Assembly (NCBI GenBank): GCA_029559035.1 | Contig: JAKQCT010000065.1 | Coordinates: 62,001 to 126,000 of the forward strand | Length of the DNA stretch: 64,000 bases | Reading direction: 5' to 3' | Source of the DNA: Acidobacteriota bacterium | Lineage (GTDB): Bacteria; Acidobacteriota; UBA4820 | Shown here: positions 8,472 to 16,793 of the stretch, piece after piece | Layout of the letters: every line of letters begins with the position of its first letter | How positions within the stretch are numbered: the stretch's first letter is position 1 | Notes under the pieces: model-generated | The model's database searches: none | Told to the model about the DNA's origin: nothing | Seen by the model: only the letters and a program-made list of their open reading frames with translations | Program-made: the position numbers and the translations under genes

Positions 8472-8558
8472 GCCGGGGTGGCGGAACTGGCAGACGCTGA
8501 GGACTTAAAATCCTCTGCCTGCAAAGGCGTGCGGGTTCAAGCCCCGCCCTCGGCACCA
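8472..8558 (+). tRNA. tRNA-Leu (UAA)
   Basis: A class II tRNA of 87 bases with a long variable arm. Acceptor GCCGGGG pairs with CCTCGGC (one G-U), the D-arm is TGGCGGAACTGGCAGACGC-like, the anticodon loop ACTTAAAAT gives UAA, the T-loop is GGTTCAAGCCC, the discriminator is A and CCA is encoded at 8556-8558. Its last 18 bases are copied 146 bp downstream (see the repeat). Confidence 0.96.
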
Positions 8559-8828
8559 GAAGTGCATGAGTACAATTGAAAAAGGAATATTGAAAAATGA
8601 AGAATGAAAAGTTAATGAAGGGATACTTCTTCAATTTTAATATTTTCAATTCTCAATTTTCAATTTTAAATGCCGCGAAGCGGCCCGCCCCGCCCTCGGC
8701 ACCAGAAGTGTATGAGCACAATTGAAAAAGGAAGATTGAAAAATGAAGAATGAAAAGTTGATGAAGAGATATTTCCTCAATTTTATAATTTACAATTTTC
8801 AATTTTCAATATTAAATGCCGCGAAGCG
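8541..8828 (+). repeat. Two 146-bp tandem repeats carrying a tRNA-Leu 3' end and an A/T palindrome
   Basis: Copy 1 starts inside tRNA-Leu at 8541 and copy 2 at 8687. The 18 bases GCCCCGCCCTCGGCACCA are identical at 8541-8558 and 8687-8704, and the alignment continues to GCCGCGAAGCG at 8672 and 8818 with a constant offset of 146. Each unit has an A/T-rich imperfect palindrome: an ATTGAAAAATGAAGAATG-type left arm and a CAATTCTCAATTTTCAAT-type right arm. Copy 1 ends in a perfect small hairpin, GCCGC-GAA-GCGGC (8672-8684), which has decayed in copy 2. Copy 2 supplies the apparent ribosome site and start codon of the sulfatase-like gene at 8743. It reads as a tandem duplication of a palindromic element; no transposase is present. 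Confidence 0.85.
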
Positions 8829-10887
8829 AACCGTATTTTTCTTTTTGATCTTTTTTGAGCTCCCGGCGATCGCCTCCGGCCCCAGCGTCCTGCTTATAAC
8901 GCTGGATACGACCCGCGCGGACCACCTGGGGTGCTACGGAGGAAAGAACGTTTCAACTCCAAACATCGACGCCCTTGCGGCGAAGGGCGCGCTCTTCGAA
9001 GAGGCACGGTCGCACTGCCCGCTGACGCTCCCGAGTCACGCTTCGATGCTGACCGGCTTGACCCCGCCCGCTTTGAACCTCAGGGTCAACGGGCTTGTCC
9101 TCGACAAGGGCGTGCCGATGATACAGGAAATGCTTGGGAAAAAAGGATACAGGACCGCGGCGGTCGTCTCCTCGGTGATCCTCGAGAGAACCAGAGGGCT
9201 GTCGAGGGGCTTCGACGTCTACGACGACCAGATGACCATGATAAGAAGCGGAGGGGGAGCCCCGGAGGAAAGAAGGGCGGAGGATGCAACATCGGCGGCG
9301 CTCAGGGAAATGGCCGGCGTGAAGGGGCCGTATTTCCTCTGGGTCCATTATTACGATCCCCATCACGAATACCACCCGCCTTCGCCTTTCGCGGAGAGGT
9401 TCAGAAGCTCGCCCTACGACGGAGAGATAGCTTACATGGACGAACAGATCGGCAGGCTCCTCGCGGGGTTATCCGAAAAAGGCCTTTTAAAGGACACGCT
9501 GATAGTCGTGACCGCGGATCACGGCGAGGGCCTCGGAGAGCACAACGAGCAGGTCCACGGCATCTTCCTTTACGAGTACGCGGTCCATGTGCCTCTCATA
9601 GTGGCGTTCGAGGGGAGGGTTCCTTCGGGGAAGCGCGTGAAGGGGCTGTGCGCGATTTCGGACATAACTCCGACGATCATGGACTTCCTGGGCTTGGAAG
9701 CGGACGGATTCGAGGGAAGGAGCCTTGTCCCGATTATAAAGGGCTCCGCTTTTGACGACAAGCCAGTTTACCTTGAATCTTACGAGGGATATTTCAATTA
9801 CGGCTGGGCGCCCCTCAGGGGCATCATGGACGGAGAATACAAATTCGTCGATGCGCCCCGTCCCGAGCTATACAGGTACAGGGAATCGGAATACAGGAAC
9901 CTCTACGCGGAACAGCCGGGAAAAGCTTCGGTCATGAGGGCTGCCCTAAGGCCGTATCCTCCCGCGAGGGACGCCGAAAAAAAGGAAATGGACGTCCTGC
10001 TTAGCGATCCCTCCAACGCGGAAACCCTGAAGCAGCTCATGAGCCTGGGATATCTTTCCGGTTCCGCGAAACGGCTGGATCAGCCGGGACTGCTAGACCC
10101 CAAGGAAGGCATCCTCATCGACGGGGAGCTGGAAAAGGCGGAAAGAGCGAGGAACGCCGGCAACCTGGACACGGCGCGCGGGATCCTGAGGAACATACTG
10201 AAGAAGAACCCGTCCAATTTCCGGGCGTATTCGATACTCGGTACTATATATCTTTCCGAGAACCGGCTGGAAGAGGCAAAGGCGTGCTTCAGGGAGGAGA
10301 TAAGGCTGAAGCCGCAGGAGGACGGGGCGCACCTCAATCTCGGGACCGTCTACAAGCGTCAGGGCGACCTTGTCTCGGCGGAGAAGGAGTACAGGGCGGC
10401 GCTTGCCGTGAATCCCAGGATGGCCGAGGCCGCCGCGAACCTTGCCCGGATCCTCGTGGACCAGAAGCGCGGAGGAGAGGCGAAACTTGTGATCGAGAGA
10501 TCGATCTCAGGGGGAGCCGCCAGTTCCGACCTCTATTTTCTTGCAGGCTCTCTTCACAGGACGGAGAGAAACCTCGCGGAAGCCAGGCAGTGTTTTCTGA
10601 AAGCCGCTGACCTGGACCCCGCCGATCACGTTTCCATAGCCTCCGCGGGACAGGTCGCTTACATGTCGGGGAACAGGGACGAGGCCCTTTCGCTTTACGA
10701 ACGGGCGCAGAAGCTCTCCCCTTTGAAGTTCGAATACAACGCGGTGATAGGTTCGATCTACCTCGAAGACAGGAAGGACGGCGTCAGGGCGCTTCCCTAT
10801 CTGAAGAGGGCTCTCGCCTCGGCGCCGGATGCTTCTGCCAGAAGGGAGATCGAGGCTCTCATCTCGGGGATAACCCCCCGGCAATGA
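8743..10887 (+). CDS. Sulfatase/alkaline-phosphatase-fold protein with C-terminal TPRs
   Basis: 714 residues: an N-terminal hydrophobic signal or anchor (about 29-45, TVFFFLIFFELPAIASG), a sulfatase-fold domain (about 48-370) and TPR repeats (about 455-710, for example PSNFRAYSILGTIYLSENRLEEAKAC-type units). The metal ligands of the superfamily are visible in LDTTRADHLGCYG and VVTADHGEGLGEH. The nucleophile motif is PLTLPSHASMLTG: it has threonine where true sulfatases have Cys or Ser in CxPxR. Formylglycine formation is therefore not expected, and a phosphotransferase/phosphatase-like activity as in other Thr-type members is more likely. The ATG at 8743, with AGGAAG upstream, lies inside the repeat; TTG 8758 and ATG 8761 are alternatives. 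The gene appears exported or membrane-anchored. Confidence 0.8.
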   Translation: MKNEKLMKRYFLNFIIYNFQFSILNAAKRTVFFFLIFFELPAIASGPSVLLITLDTTRADHLGCYGGKNVSTPNIDALAAKGALFEEARSHCPLTLPSHASMLTGLTPPALNLRVNGLVLDKGVPMIQEMLGKKGYRTAAVVSSVILERTRGLSRGFDVYDDQMTMIRSGGGAPEERRAEDATSAALREMAGVKGPYFLWVHYYDPHHEYHPPSPFAERFRSSPYDGEIAYMDEQIGRLLAGLSEKGLLKDTLIVVTADHGEGLGEHNEQVHGIFLYEYAVHVPLIVAFEGRVPSGKRVKGLCAISDITPTIMDFLGLEADGFEGRSLVPIIKGSAFDDKPVYLESYEGYFNYGWAPLRGIMDGEYKFVDAPRPELYRYRESEYRNLYAEQPGKASVMRAALRPYPPARDAEKKEMDVLLSDPSNAETLKQLMSLGYLSGSAKRLDQPGLLDPKEGILIDGELEKAERARNAGNLDTARGILRNILKKNPSNFRAYSILGTIYLSENRLEEAKACFREEIRLKPQEDGAHLNLGTVYKRQGDLVSAEKEYRAALAVNPRMAEAAANLARILVDQKRGGEAKLVIERSISGGAASSDLYFLAGSLHRTERNLAEARQCFLKAADLDPADHVSIASAGQVAYMSGNRDEALSLYERAQKLSPLKFEYNAVIGSIYLEDRKDGVRALPYLKRALASAPDASARREIEALISGITPRQ

Positions 10888-10945
10888 ATGACTGAAGATT
10901 CTGCCGATCGGTATTCAACGGCATTTCGGGAGGCGCGGGAAGATC

Positions 10946-11698
10946 CTACTCGTCCTTGAAGTAGATCGGCTGGGAAATTACCCCGTCGGGGGGATAATCC
11001 GTGTAACAGGGGTTCCCGGCTGAATTGTAGTACATGTACATTACCCTGAAGACCGGCTTGCGGTTCTTCTGCCTGACATAGAACTTGTCGTAGTCGGATG
11101 GAGAGGCGAGGAGAGACTTCGCCTTCGTGACGAGATTTCCGTCTCCGTATCTGTCCAGTATCCTGAAAACATACCTGACCGTTTCCGAATACGGCGGAAT
11201 TTTCTTGCTGTATTTCATCACGGCGTTCTCTCCGGCGTTGTACCCAGCGAGCATGAGAGGGACGTTGCCGTCGAAGAATTTATCCAGGAACGATAGGAAC
11301 GATGTCCCGGCCTCGATGTTCTGGTCGAGGTCCCAGGGATTGTCCTGGCCGAACCTCTTCGCCGTGTCCGGGATGAGCTGCATAAGTCCGACGGCGCCCT
11401 TCTTCGACAGGACGTTGTGCCTGAACCCGGATTCTGCTTCGATGAGGGCCGAGACCAACCGGACGTCGAGGCCCTTCCTGCCGCAGGCCGCTTCTACCTT
11501 CTTCTTGAGCCCCGCCTTTTCTTCTTTCGGTAGTTCGGGAAGGGCCACGCCTTTATCGGGAGTCCCTTTTTTTGCTCCCGATTCGGCAGCCGCCCCCTTA
11601 TTGGTAAGGACGATGTTACCGTTGGAATCTCTTTCCATTCTCACTTGAGAATTCGTCAAGATTGCGGTGAAAAAAAGGAGTAGGAGAAGTTTCTTCAT
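10946..11698 (-). CDS. Lytic transglycosylase (SLT domain), exported
   Basis: 250 residues with a signal peptide (KKLLLLLFFTAILTNSQ). The SLT/goose-lysozyme-like domain lies at about residues 75-190: ALIEAESGFRHNVLSKKGAVG contains the catalytic Glu and the GLMQLIP motif, and AGYNAGENAV is the conserved C-terminal loop. It would cleave peptidoglycan glycan strands in the periplasm with 1,6-anhydro products. The short N-terminus begins VRMERDSNGNIVLTN, a DUF4124-like start often seen in such proteins. The start overlaps the rlmN stop by four bases, so the two are cotranscribed from the rlmN side. Confidence 0.9.
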   Translation of the reverse strand: MKKLLLLLFFTAILTNSQVRMERDSNGNIVLTNKGAAAESGAKKGTPDKGVALPELPKEEKAGLKKKVEAACGRKGLDVRLVSALIEAESGFRHNVLSKKGAVGLMQLIPDTAKRFGQDNPWDLDQNIEAGTSFLSFLDKFFDGNVPLMLAGYNAGENAVMKYSKKIPPYSETVRYVFRILDRYGDGNLVTKAKSLLASPSDYDKFYVRQKNRKPVFRVMYMYYNSAGNPCYTDYPPDGVISQPIYFKDE

Positions 11699-12777
11699 CG
11701 TTGTTTTCCCTTATGGAAGACGGCAAGTTGCCCGCACGCCGCTGAAATGTCGGAACCTCTGCTCTGTCTTATGGTTGAAGAGATCCTCATCTCCGCCAGG
11801 ATGTCCTGAAAGGCTATGGCCTTGCGCTGGGTGGGCTTCTTGAAGTCGACATACGGATGTGGGTTGAAAGGGATCAGGTTCACTTTAACTTTAAGGCCGC
11901 TGCAGAACCTCGCGAGCTGCCTCGCGTCCTCCGGTTCGCAGTTAATGCCGTCGAGCATCACATATTCCAAAGAGATCCTTTCCCTGTTCTTTCTGGACGC
12001 GTCCTGCAGAAAACCGCGGAGATCTTTCAGGGGGAGCTCCTTAGCCGCGGGGATCAGCTTTTTCCGCGTCTCCTCCGATGCGGAGTGGAGGGAGATGGCG
12101 AGCTGGGGCATTCCCGGCACCGCAAGGTATTCTTCGAGCCCTTTTCTAACGCCGATCGTCGATACCGTGATCCTTCTCCTCGATATCCCCAGGCCGTCCG
12201 GATCGGTCATTATGCCCAGCGCGGGCTTCAGGTTTTCCAGGTTCAAAAGCGGTTCTCCCATACCCATGAAGACGACATTATAGCTGTTGTCGTCGAGGCC
12301 GCACTCCCTTTCCAGGACGAACGGCTGGCCGACGATCTCCCCCGGGGTCAGGTTCCTCGTGAAGCCCATTTTTCCGGTAAGGCAGAAGGCGCATCTTACC
12401 GGACAGCCGACCTGCGTCGAGAGGCAGAGGGTCACTCGGCCGTTCTGCGGGATGTATACCGCCTCCACGCTGAGGCCGTCTCTCAGCAACAGAAGGAATT
12501 TCTTCGTCCCGTCGCGGCTTTCGAGGACGCTCGCAACTTTCGGAAGTTCGAGGCTGTATCGCGCCGCGAACCTTTTCCGGAAGGAGGCCGGGAGCGATGT
12601 CCAGGAACCCGGATCGACGTTCCTTTTCCTGTAGATCCACCTGTAGATCTCCCTCCCCTGGAAAGGCTTCAGCGACATCTCCGATGCGAGGTTCACGAAG
12701 CGGGATTCATCCATCCCGAAGATGTTCGCGGGATCCGTGTTTTCAGCTGCCGCGCGAGTTCCCGTCATAGACAGCAT
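11695..12777 (-). CDS. rlmN: Dual-specificity 23S rRNA A2503 / tRNA A37 C2-methyltransferase
   Basis: 360 residues, the usual RlmN length. The radical SAM cluster motif is GCPVRCAFCLTGKMGF with Cys at about 125, 129 and 132, and the second essential cysteine is in SAACGQLAVF near residue 350. Other family segments are IPQNGRVTLCLSTQ, GMGEPLLNLENL and LIPFNPHPY. The enzyme methylates C2 of A2503 in 23S rRNA through a methyl-cysteine intermediate. ATG 12777 is the longest start and lacks a strong ribosome site; ATG 12768 is possible. It is divergent from the lptM-like/dapF operon and precedes the transglycosylase with overlapping codons. Confidence 0.95.
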   Translation of the reverse strand: MLSMTGTRAAAENTDPANIFGMDESRFVNLASEMSLKPFQGREIYRWIYRKRNVDPGSWTSLPASFRKRFAARYSLELPKVASVLESRDGTKKFLLLLRDGLSVEAVYIPQNGRVTLCLSTQVGCPVRCAFCLTGKMGFTRNLTPGEIVGQPFVLERECGLDDNSYNVVFMGMGEPLLNLENLKPALGIMTDPDGLGISRRRITVSTIGVRKGLEEYLAVPGMPQLAISLHSASEETRKKLIPAAKELPLKDLRGFLQDASRKNRERISLEYVMLDGINCEPEDARQLARFCSGLKVKVNLIPFNPHPYVDFKKPTQRKAIAFQDILAEMRISSTIRQSRGSDISAACGQLAVFHKGKQR

Positions 12778-12799
12778 TATAAGTCACGGGGGGCCAAAG

Positions 12800-12828
12800 T
12801 TCAAAAAAGTCACGGGTTGGAGTAAAAT
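12800..12828 (+). promoter_or_regulatory. Possible promoter for the lptM-like/dapF genes
   Basis: TTCAAA at 12800-12805 and TAAAAT at 12823-12828 are separated by 17 bases. The leader to the ATG at 12847 would be only about 12 bases and is mostly the AGGAG ribosome site, so the call is tentative. Confidence 0.33.
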
Positions 12829-12846
12829 AAACTTTAGGAGTGCCGA

Positions 12847-12972
12847 ATGAAAAAAGTCCTTATTCTTACAATGGTAGCCCTGTTCCTGCTTTCCTGCGGA
12901 AAAAAGGGCAACCCCTACCCCAAGAAGTCCCTCCACGACCAGGTCGGGAATTCCGCCCCCGCGGAGAAGTGA
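12847..12972 (+). CDS. lptM: LptM-like small lipoprotein upstream of dapF
   Basis: A 41-residue reading frame with AGGAG at 12836-12840. It has a lipoprotein signal (KKVLILTMVALFLLSC, lipobox LLSC) followed by GKKGNPYPKKS, which closely follows the LptM (YifL) signature C-G-x-K-G-P-L-x-x-P. In Enterobacteria yifL lies directly before dapF, and the same order is seen here with a gap of four bases. LptM assists maturation of the LptD/LptE lipopolysaccharide translocon in the outer membrane. The gene is easily missed because of its size; the lipobox, the motif and the neighbour together make it convincing. Confidence 0.85.
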   Translation: MKKVLILTMVALFLLSCGKKGNPYPKKSLHDQVGNSAPAEK

Positions 12973-12976
12973 TAGG

Positions 12977-13807
12977 ATGCTCGAATTCTTCAAGATGTCG
13001 GGAGCCGGCAACGATTTCATCCTCGGGGACAACAGGGCTCCCGTATGGGATTACTACAGGATGAACCGGATGGTCCCGGCGATATGCGCCCGGGGAACGG
13101 GCGTCGGCGCGGACGGCGTGATCCTTCTGGAGAACTCGAAGAAGGCGCGCTTCATGATCCGCATTTTCAACAGCGACGGGCTGGAGGCGGATTTCTGCGG
13201 GAACGGCCTGAGATGCGCGGCCCGGTACGCCATGCTGAAGGTAATCGCGGGAAAAAGGATGACCATCGAGACCAGGGTCGGGGTCGCCGAAGCAGAGCTC
13301 ACTAAGGAGGATGAAGTGCTTGCGACCTTTCCCATGAAGGCCTCCGCCCCCGAAAAGATGGAACTCGACGTGAGGGGAAAGAAGGTGACAGGGTATATGG
13401 TCCACGCGGGCGTGCCCCATTTCGTCATCTTCGTCAAGGATGCCGGGCTTGTCCCCCTCATGGACCTCGCCCCGGCGATCCGCTCGCATCCGTCGCTGCC
13501 CGAAGGAGGAGCCAACGTGGATTTTCTCGAGCACGGAAAGGAACCTTTTCCCTACAGGACTTTCGAGAGGGGCGTCGAGGGAGAGACCCTCGCGTGCGGT
13601 TCCGGAGCCCTTGCGATCGGATGGCTCCTCAGAAGGAAATTCAACAAGCAGGGTCGTTCAAAGCTTCTCACGAGGTCCGGGAAGATCCTTGAAGTCGATT
13701 ACGAGAAGGAGAAATCGGCGCTCGTCGCGGCTTCCCTGCGCGGAGAGGCGAGATTCATCTACAAGGCGTCGCTTTCCGACGAAGCGATCAGGGAGTTCCT
13801 GAAATGA
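12977..13807 (+). CDS. dapF: Diaminopimelate epimerase
   Basis: 276 residues, full length for DapF. Both catalytic cysteines are present: Cys74 in ADFCGNGLRCAARYA and Cys207 in GETLACGSGALA. The N-terminal KMSGAGNDFI and GTGVGADGVILLE segments are family signatures. The enzyme interconverts LL- and meso-diaminopimelate in the lysine/peptidoglycan pathway, and meso-DAP is the usual cross-linking residue of Gram-negative walls. It follows the lptM-like gene after four bases. The following 150 bases to the kinase gene hold only a weak 56-codon frame. Confidence 0.96.
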   Translation: MLEFFKMSGAGNDFILGDNRAPVWDYYRMNRMVPAICARGTGVGADGVILLENSKKARFMIRIFNSDGLEADFCGNGLRCAARYAMLKVIAGKRMTIETRVGVAEAELTKEDEVLATFPMKASAPEKMELDVRGKKVTGYMVHAGVPHFVIFVKDAGLVPLMDLAPAIRSHPSLPEGGANVDFLEHGKEPFPYRTFERGVEGETLACGSGALAIGWLLRRKFNKQGRSKLLTRSGKILEVDYEKEKSALVAASLRGEARFIYKASLSDEAIREFLK

Positions 13808-13957
13808 AACTGGCGGAGGTTTTCGTTGCGGGGGTGTTTTTGCGCTCCTTCCCACCTGCGGGACGGTTTTTATCCGGAGGGTGGAAAACGTGTTCTCCTG
13901 TTGAATTCTCGGAGATAAAGCAGGAATATTTTGGCTTGGGGAACAGGGAGGCGTTGC

Positions 13958-15013
13958 ATGGCCAAAAAGGATAAGACCGCGGGGGGGATCGAAGAAGTCA
14001 TAAAAGAGCTTGTCCTGTCGGCGAAGGGGCCCATGTTCTACATGAACCCGGAAGCGAATTTCGTCATGGGCAACGCGGCCTATCAGAAGGTCCGGCCGGC
14101 TGTCAGGGCGCAGGTCCTGCACAGACATGCGGAAGCCGAAAAGCTTCTGAGGCTGGCGGCCGGAGGATCCCCGGTATCGAGACAGGGAAAACTGTCAGGG
14201 GACGATTACCTCCTTACGCTGGCACCCGTATGTTCGGGGCTCAAAGGCAGGTATTTCATACTGGGATCGCTGACGAGGCATTACGCCGCTGAAAGGAATG
14301 AAGGACAGGCCTCCGAGAGCAGCTTCCTTCTTCGCACGATGGCGCACGAGCTCAAGACCCCCCTCTCGAACATATTCCTCACGCTTGACCTTCTGATAAA
14401 CGAGTGCGGCAGGGAGAAGAAGGACGACAACAGGACCAAGATGCTTCAGAGGATGAAGAGGCAGTCGTTCCAGCTCATGGAACTGATAGACAATTTCCTT
14501 GACATGGCCAGGTCGAAGGAGGGGCTGTTCGAACCTATGTTCGAGAAATTCGAACTGTCGGAGCTCATCGAAGACGTCGAGGAAACGATCAGGCCTTTCA
14601 CCTCCGGAAGGGGCCTAAAGTGGAAGCTCACGAAGTCCTCCTCGCTGCCGAAGGAGATCGAGAGCGATCCCGAGATGGTGAAGAGGATCCTCCTCAATTT
14701 CCTGAGCAACGCCTGCAAGTTCACCGAGAGCGGGACCATCTCGATGGCTGTCAGAAAGGTTGCCGGAAGCGTGGTCTTCGAAATATCCGACTCCGGCTGC
14801 GGAATAAGCCGGGAAGACATGGAGACGATATTCGTGCCGTTCACGAGGGGATCGTTGATCGGCACGAGGGCTTCGGGCTTCGGCCTGGGCCTTTCGATCG
14901 CCAAGATGTTCGCCGACGCGCTGAAAGGCAGGATAGAACTGGAATCGGAGGTGGGCCGTGGATCCAGATTCACCCTCGTCCTTCCCGCGCGGCATCATGG
15001 CAAAAAAGATTGA
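13958..15013 (+). CDS. Soluble PAS-like sensor histidine kinase
   Basis: 351 residues from ATG 13958 (GGGAGG at 13946-13951); TTG 13931 is less likely. There is no membrane segment. A PAS-like region occupies about residues 18-105. The HisKA domain has the phosphoacceptor in AHELKTPLSN (H130), and the HATPase domain shows the N box NFLSNACKFT (about 245-255), G1 DSGCGI, F box FVPFTRG and G2 GFGLGLSIAK. It is a complete, probably cytoplasmic kinase. No response regulator is adjacent; the nearest is the CheY-like gene at 21.4 kb. The end overlaps the NUDIX gene by 17 bases. Confidence 0.9.
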   Translation: MAKKDKTAGGIEEVIKELVLSAKGPMFYMNPEANFVMGNAAYQKVRPAVRAQVLHRHAEAEKLLRLAAGGSPVSRQGKLSGDDYLLTLAPVCSGLKGRYFILGSLTRHYAAERNEGQASESSFLLRTMAHELKTPLSNIFLTLDLLINECGREKKDDNRTKMLQRMKRQSFQLMELIDNFLDMARSKEGLFEPMFEKFELSELIEDVEETIRPFTSGRGLKWKLTKSSSLPKEIESDPEMVKRILLNFLSNACKFTESGTISMAVRKVAGSVVFEISDSGCGISREDMETIFVPFTRGSLIGTRASGFGLGLSIAKMFADALKGRIELESEVGRGSRFTLVLPARHHGKKD

Positions 15014-15650
15014 AGACATCAAGCTGAAGATCAGGGGAAAGGCCGGAAGGTTCCTCGAGCTTCGGGAGGCCGAGGTCCATTATCACTTCACGGACGGAAC
15101 GCGAAGCCCGGCCGGCAAGATCGAGTTTGTCGAGAGAAGAGGCGTAGACTCCGTAGCCGTCGCGGTATTCCGCGTGGAAAAGGGCAGGACGCTCATCGCG
15201 CTGACCGGGCAGGTCAGGGTCCCGGCGCTCAGCAGGGGCGCGAAAGAGCATGGGGGAAGGCTGTTCCTTCTCGAAACCGTCGCCGGAAGCCTTGAACCGG
15301 GAGACATCGGAAAAAACGGCGCGCTCCGGCGGGCGGCTGCCGAGGTCTACGAAGAGGCTGGTTTCAAAGTGGAGCCGGGGGAGATCATTTCGCTGGGCGC
15401 GCCTTTTTACACTTCGCCGGGCCAGTCGTCGGAAAAGATCCACCCTTTCGCCGTGAAAGTGAAAAAAAGCCGAGCGTCAAGGCCCGAGGGAGACGGATCG
15501 CCGCTCGAGCAATGCCTGCCTCCGATGAGGTTCCATCCTGTGGAAAAGGTCCTGGAAATGGCGCGGAAAGGCATTATCAGCGATGCCAAGACGGAGATAG
15601 TCGCCGTCAGGCTTGCGGTCAGGCTCGGGCTCCTGGTGACGTCAGGCTGA
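14997..15650 (+). CDS. NUDIX hydrolase, ADP-ribose pyrophosphatase-like
   Basis: 217 residues from ATG 14997, inside the end of the kinase gene. The Nudix box is around residues 99-121: GSLEPGDIGKNGALRRAAAE continues as VYEEAGF. The conserved EExG is intact; the usual R of REUxEE is replaced by alanine (AAAEVYEEAG). ADP-ribose pyrophosphatases and related nucleoside-diphosphate sugar hydrolases have this layout, with an N-terminal beta-rich half before the box. Substrate cannot be read from the sequence. Overlap with the kinase suggests cotranscription rather than a shared function. Confidence 0.75.
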   Translation: MAKKIEDIKLKIRGKAGRFLELREAEVHYHFTDGTRSPAGKIEFVERRGVDSVAVAVFRVEKGRTLIALTGQVRVPALSRGAKEHGGRLFLLETVAGSLEPGDIGKNGALRRAAAEVYEEAGFKVEPGEIISLGAPFYTSPGQSSEKIHPFAVKVKKSRASRPEGDGSPLEQCLPPMRFHPVEKVLEMARKGIISDAKTEIVAVRLAVRLGLLVTSG

Positions 15651-15713
15651 GCCAAACGTCAGGAAAATGACGGCGTCCGTTCTTCAGGGGATTAAAAAAA
15701 GGCCTGATGGTGT

Positions 15714-16793
15714 TTGTCAGACTTCGGAGAAAGCTCCCGCGCCAATGTTCATTTTGCCGGAGCGGATGAAGGAAATGAAGGTCGCGTTTCAACAAATCGA
15801 GGGCAGGGTCATGGGGTAGTCGTCCCTTACTACAGATTCCTCCACCAGAGCGGGGAGCTTGGAAGAAGGGTGGATCTGCTCAACGAAAGACTGGGAAACT
15901 GTTCAGTGTGCCCGAGAAAATGCGGGGTCGACAGGCTTGGAGGAGAACTTGGAGCATGCAGGACGGGAAGAAGGGCGATGGTCGCCTCCTTCTGCGTACA
16001 CCGGGGTGAGGAGCCGTGCATAAGCGGAAACATGGGTTCCGGGACGGTGTTCTTCGCCGGCTGCAACCTCGCGTGCATCTACTGCCAGAACTGCGAGATC
16101 AGCCAGGAGTGGGAAGAGGGAAAAGGAGAGGTCACTCCCGAAGGGCTGGCCGGGATCTTTCTCGAGCTGGAATCCCGAGGGGTGCACAACATCAACTGGG
16201 TCAGCCCCGGTCACGTAGTTCCTCAGGCTGTCGAGGCTCTTTCCCTCGCCGCGCAGAGAGGCTTTTCCCTGCCCGTAGTGTATAACTCGAACGGGTATGA
16301 CGATGCGGGGACTCTGAAGCTTCTCGATGGCATAGTGGACATCTACCTGCCCGACATGAAGTATTCCGACGACGGCGCCGCAGAGGAGCTTTCCGAAGTG
16401 AGGGAATACACGGCGTCAGCGAAGGCGGCGATAAAGGAGATGTGGAGGCAGGTCGGGGATCTCGAGACCGGCGAGGACGGCGTCGCAGCTAAAGGCCTCC
16501 TGGTACGCCACCTGGTCCTTCCCGGCGGCATGTCCCAGAGCGCCGAGGTGCTCAGGTTCCTGAAGGAGGAAGTGAGCCCGGATGTCGCGGTGAGCCTGAT
16601 GGCCCAGTATTACCCGGCGCATCTGGCGGAAACGGACCCCAGGATAGCGAGGCCCCTGGCCGTCGCCGAGTACGAGGAGGCCCTGGACCTGCTGGACCGC
16701 CTCGGCATCGGTAACGGTTATGTCCAGGAGCTCTCGGCCTCCGGCAGCTACCGCCCCGATTTCTCGAAGGACGGACATCCATTCGAGCCATGA
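15714..16793 (+). CDS. Radical SAM protein, PFL-activating-enzyme-like (PflX type)
   Basis: 359 residues from TTG 15714. The conserved part starts near residue 40 (YYRFLHQSGELGRRV). It has an N-terminal CSVCPRKCGVDR motif, SGTVFFAGCNLACIYCQNCE with the SAM cluster Cys (CNLACIYC), and YNSNGYDDAGTLKLLDGIVD. This is the PflX-type branch related to pyruvate formate-lyase activases; the glycyl radical partner is unknown. No ATG, GTG or TTG occurs in frame between 15714 and the conserved region, so the first 35 residues are suspicious: the true start may be non-canonical, or a frameshift may have occurred. A 50-codon frame (15667-15819) overlaps here in another phase. Confidence 0.8.
   Translation: MSDFGESSRANVHFAGADEGNEGRVSTNRGQGHGVVVPYYRFLHQSGELGRRVDLLNERLGNCSVCPRKCGVDRLGGELGACRTGRRAMVASFCVHRGEEPCISGNMGSGTVFFAGCNLACIYCQNCEISQEWEEGKGEVTPEGLAGIFLELESRGVHNINWVSPGHVVPQAVEALSLAAQRGFSLPVVYNSNGYDDAGTLKLLDGIVDIYLPDMKYSDDGAAEELSEVREYTASAKAAIKEMWRQVGDLETGEDGVAAKGLLVRHLVLPGGMSQSAEVLRFLKEEVSPDVAVSLMAQYYPAHLAETDPRIARPLAVAEYEEALDLLDRLGIGNGYVQELSASGSYRPDFSKDGHPFEP

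Noticed and set aside
8541..8704. tRNA-Leu 3' end and its copy considered as attL/attR of an integrated element
   Set aside because: Only 128 bases separate the copies and no integrase or mobile gene is present; tandem duplication explains it better.
13804..13974. 56-codon frame between dapF and the kinase gene
   Set aside because: It has no ribosome site of quality and no recognisable sequence, and it overlaps both neighbours.
15667..15819. 50-codon frame, considered as a small regulator such as FlgM
   Set aside because: The C-terminus does not match FlgM and the ribosome site is poor; kept only as a note on the radical SAM start.
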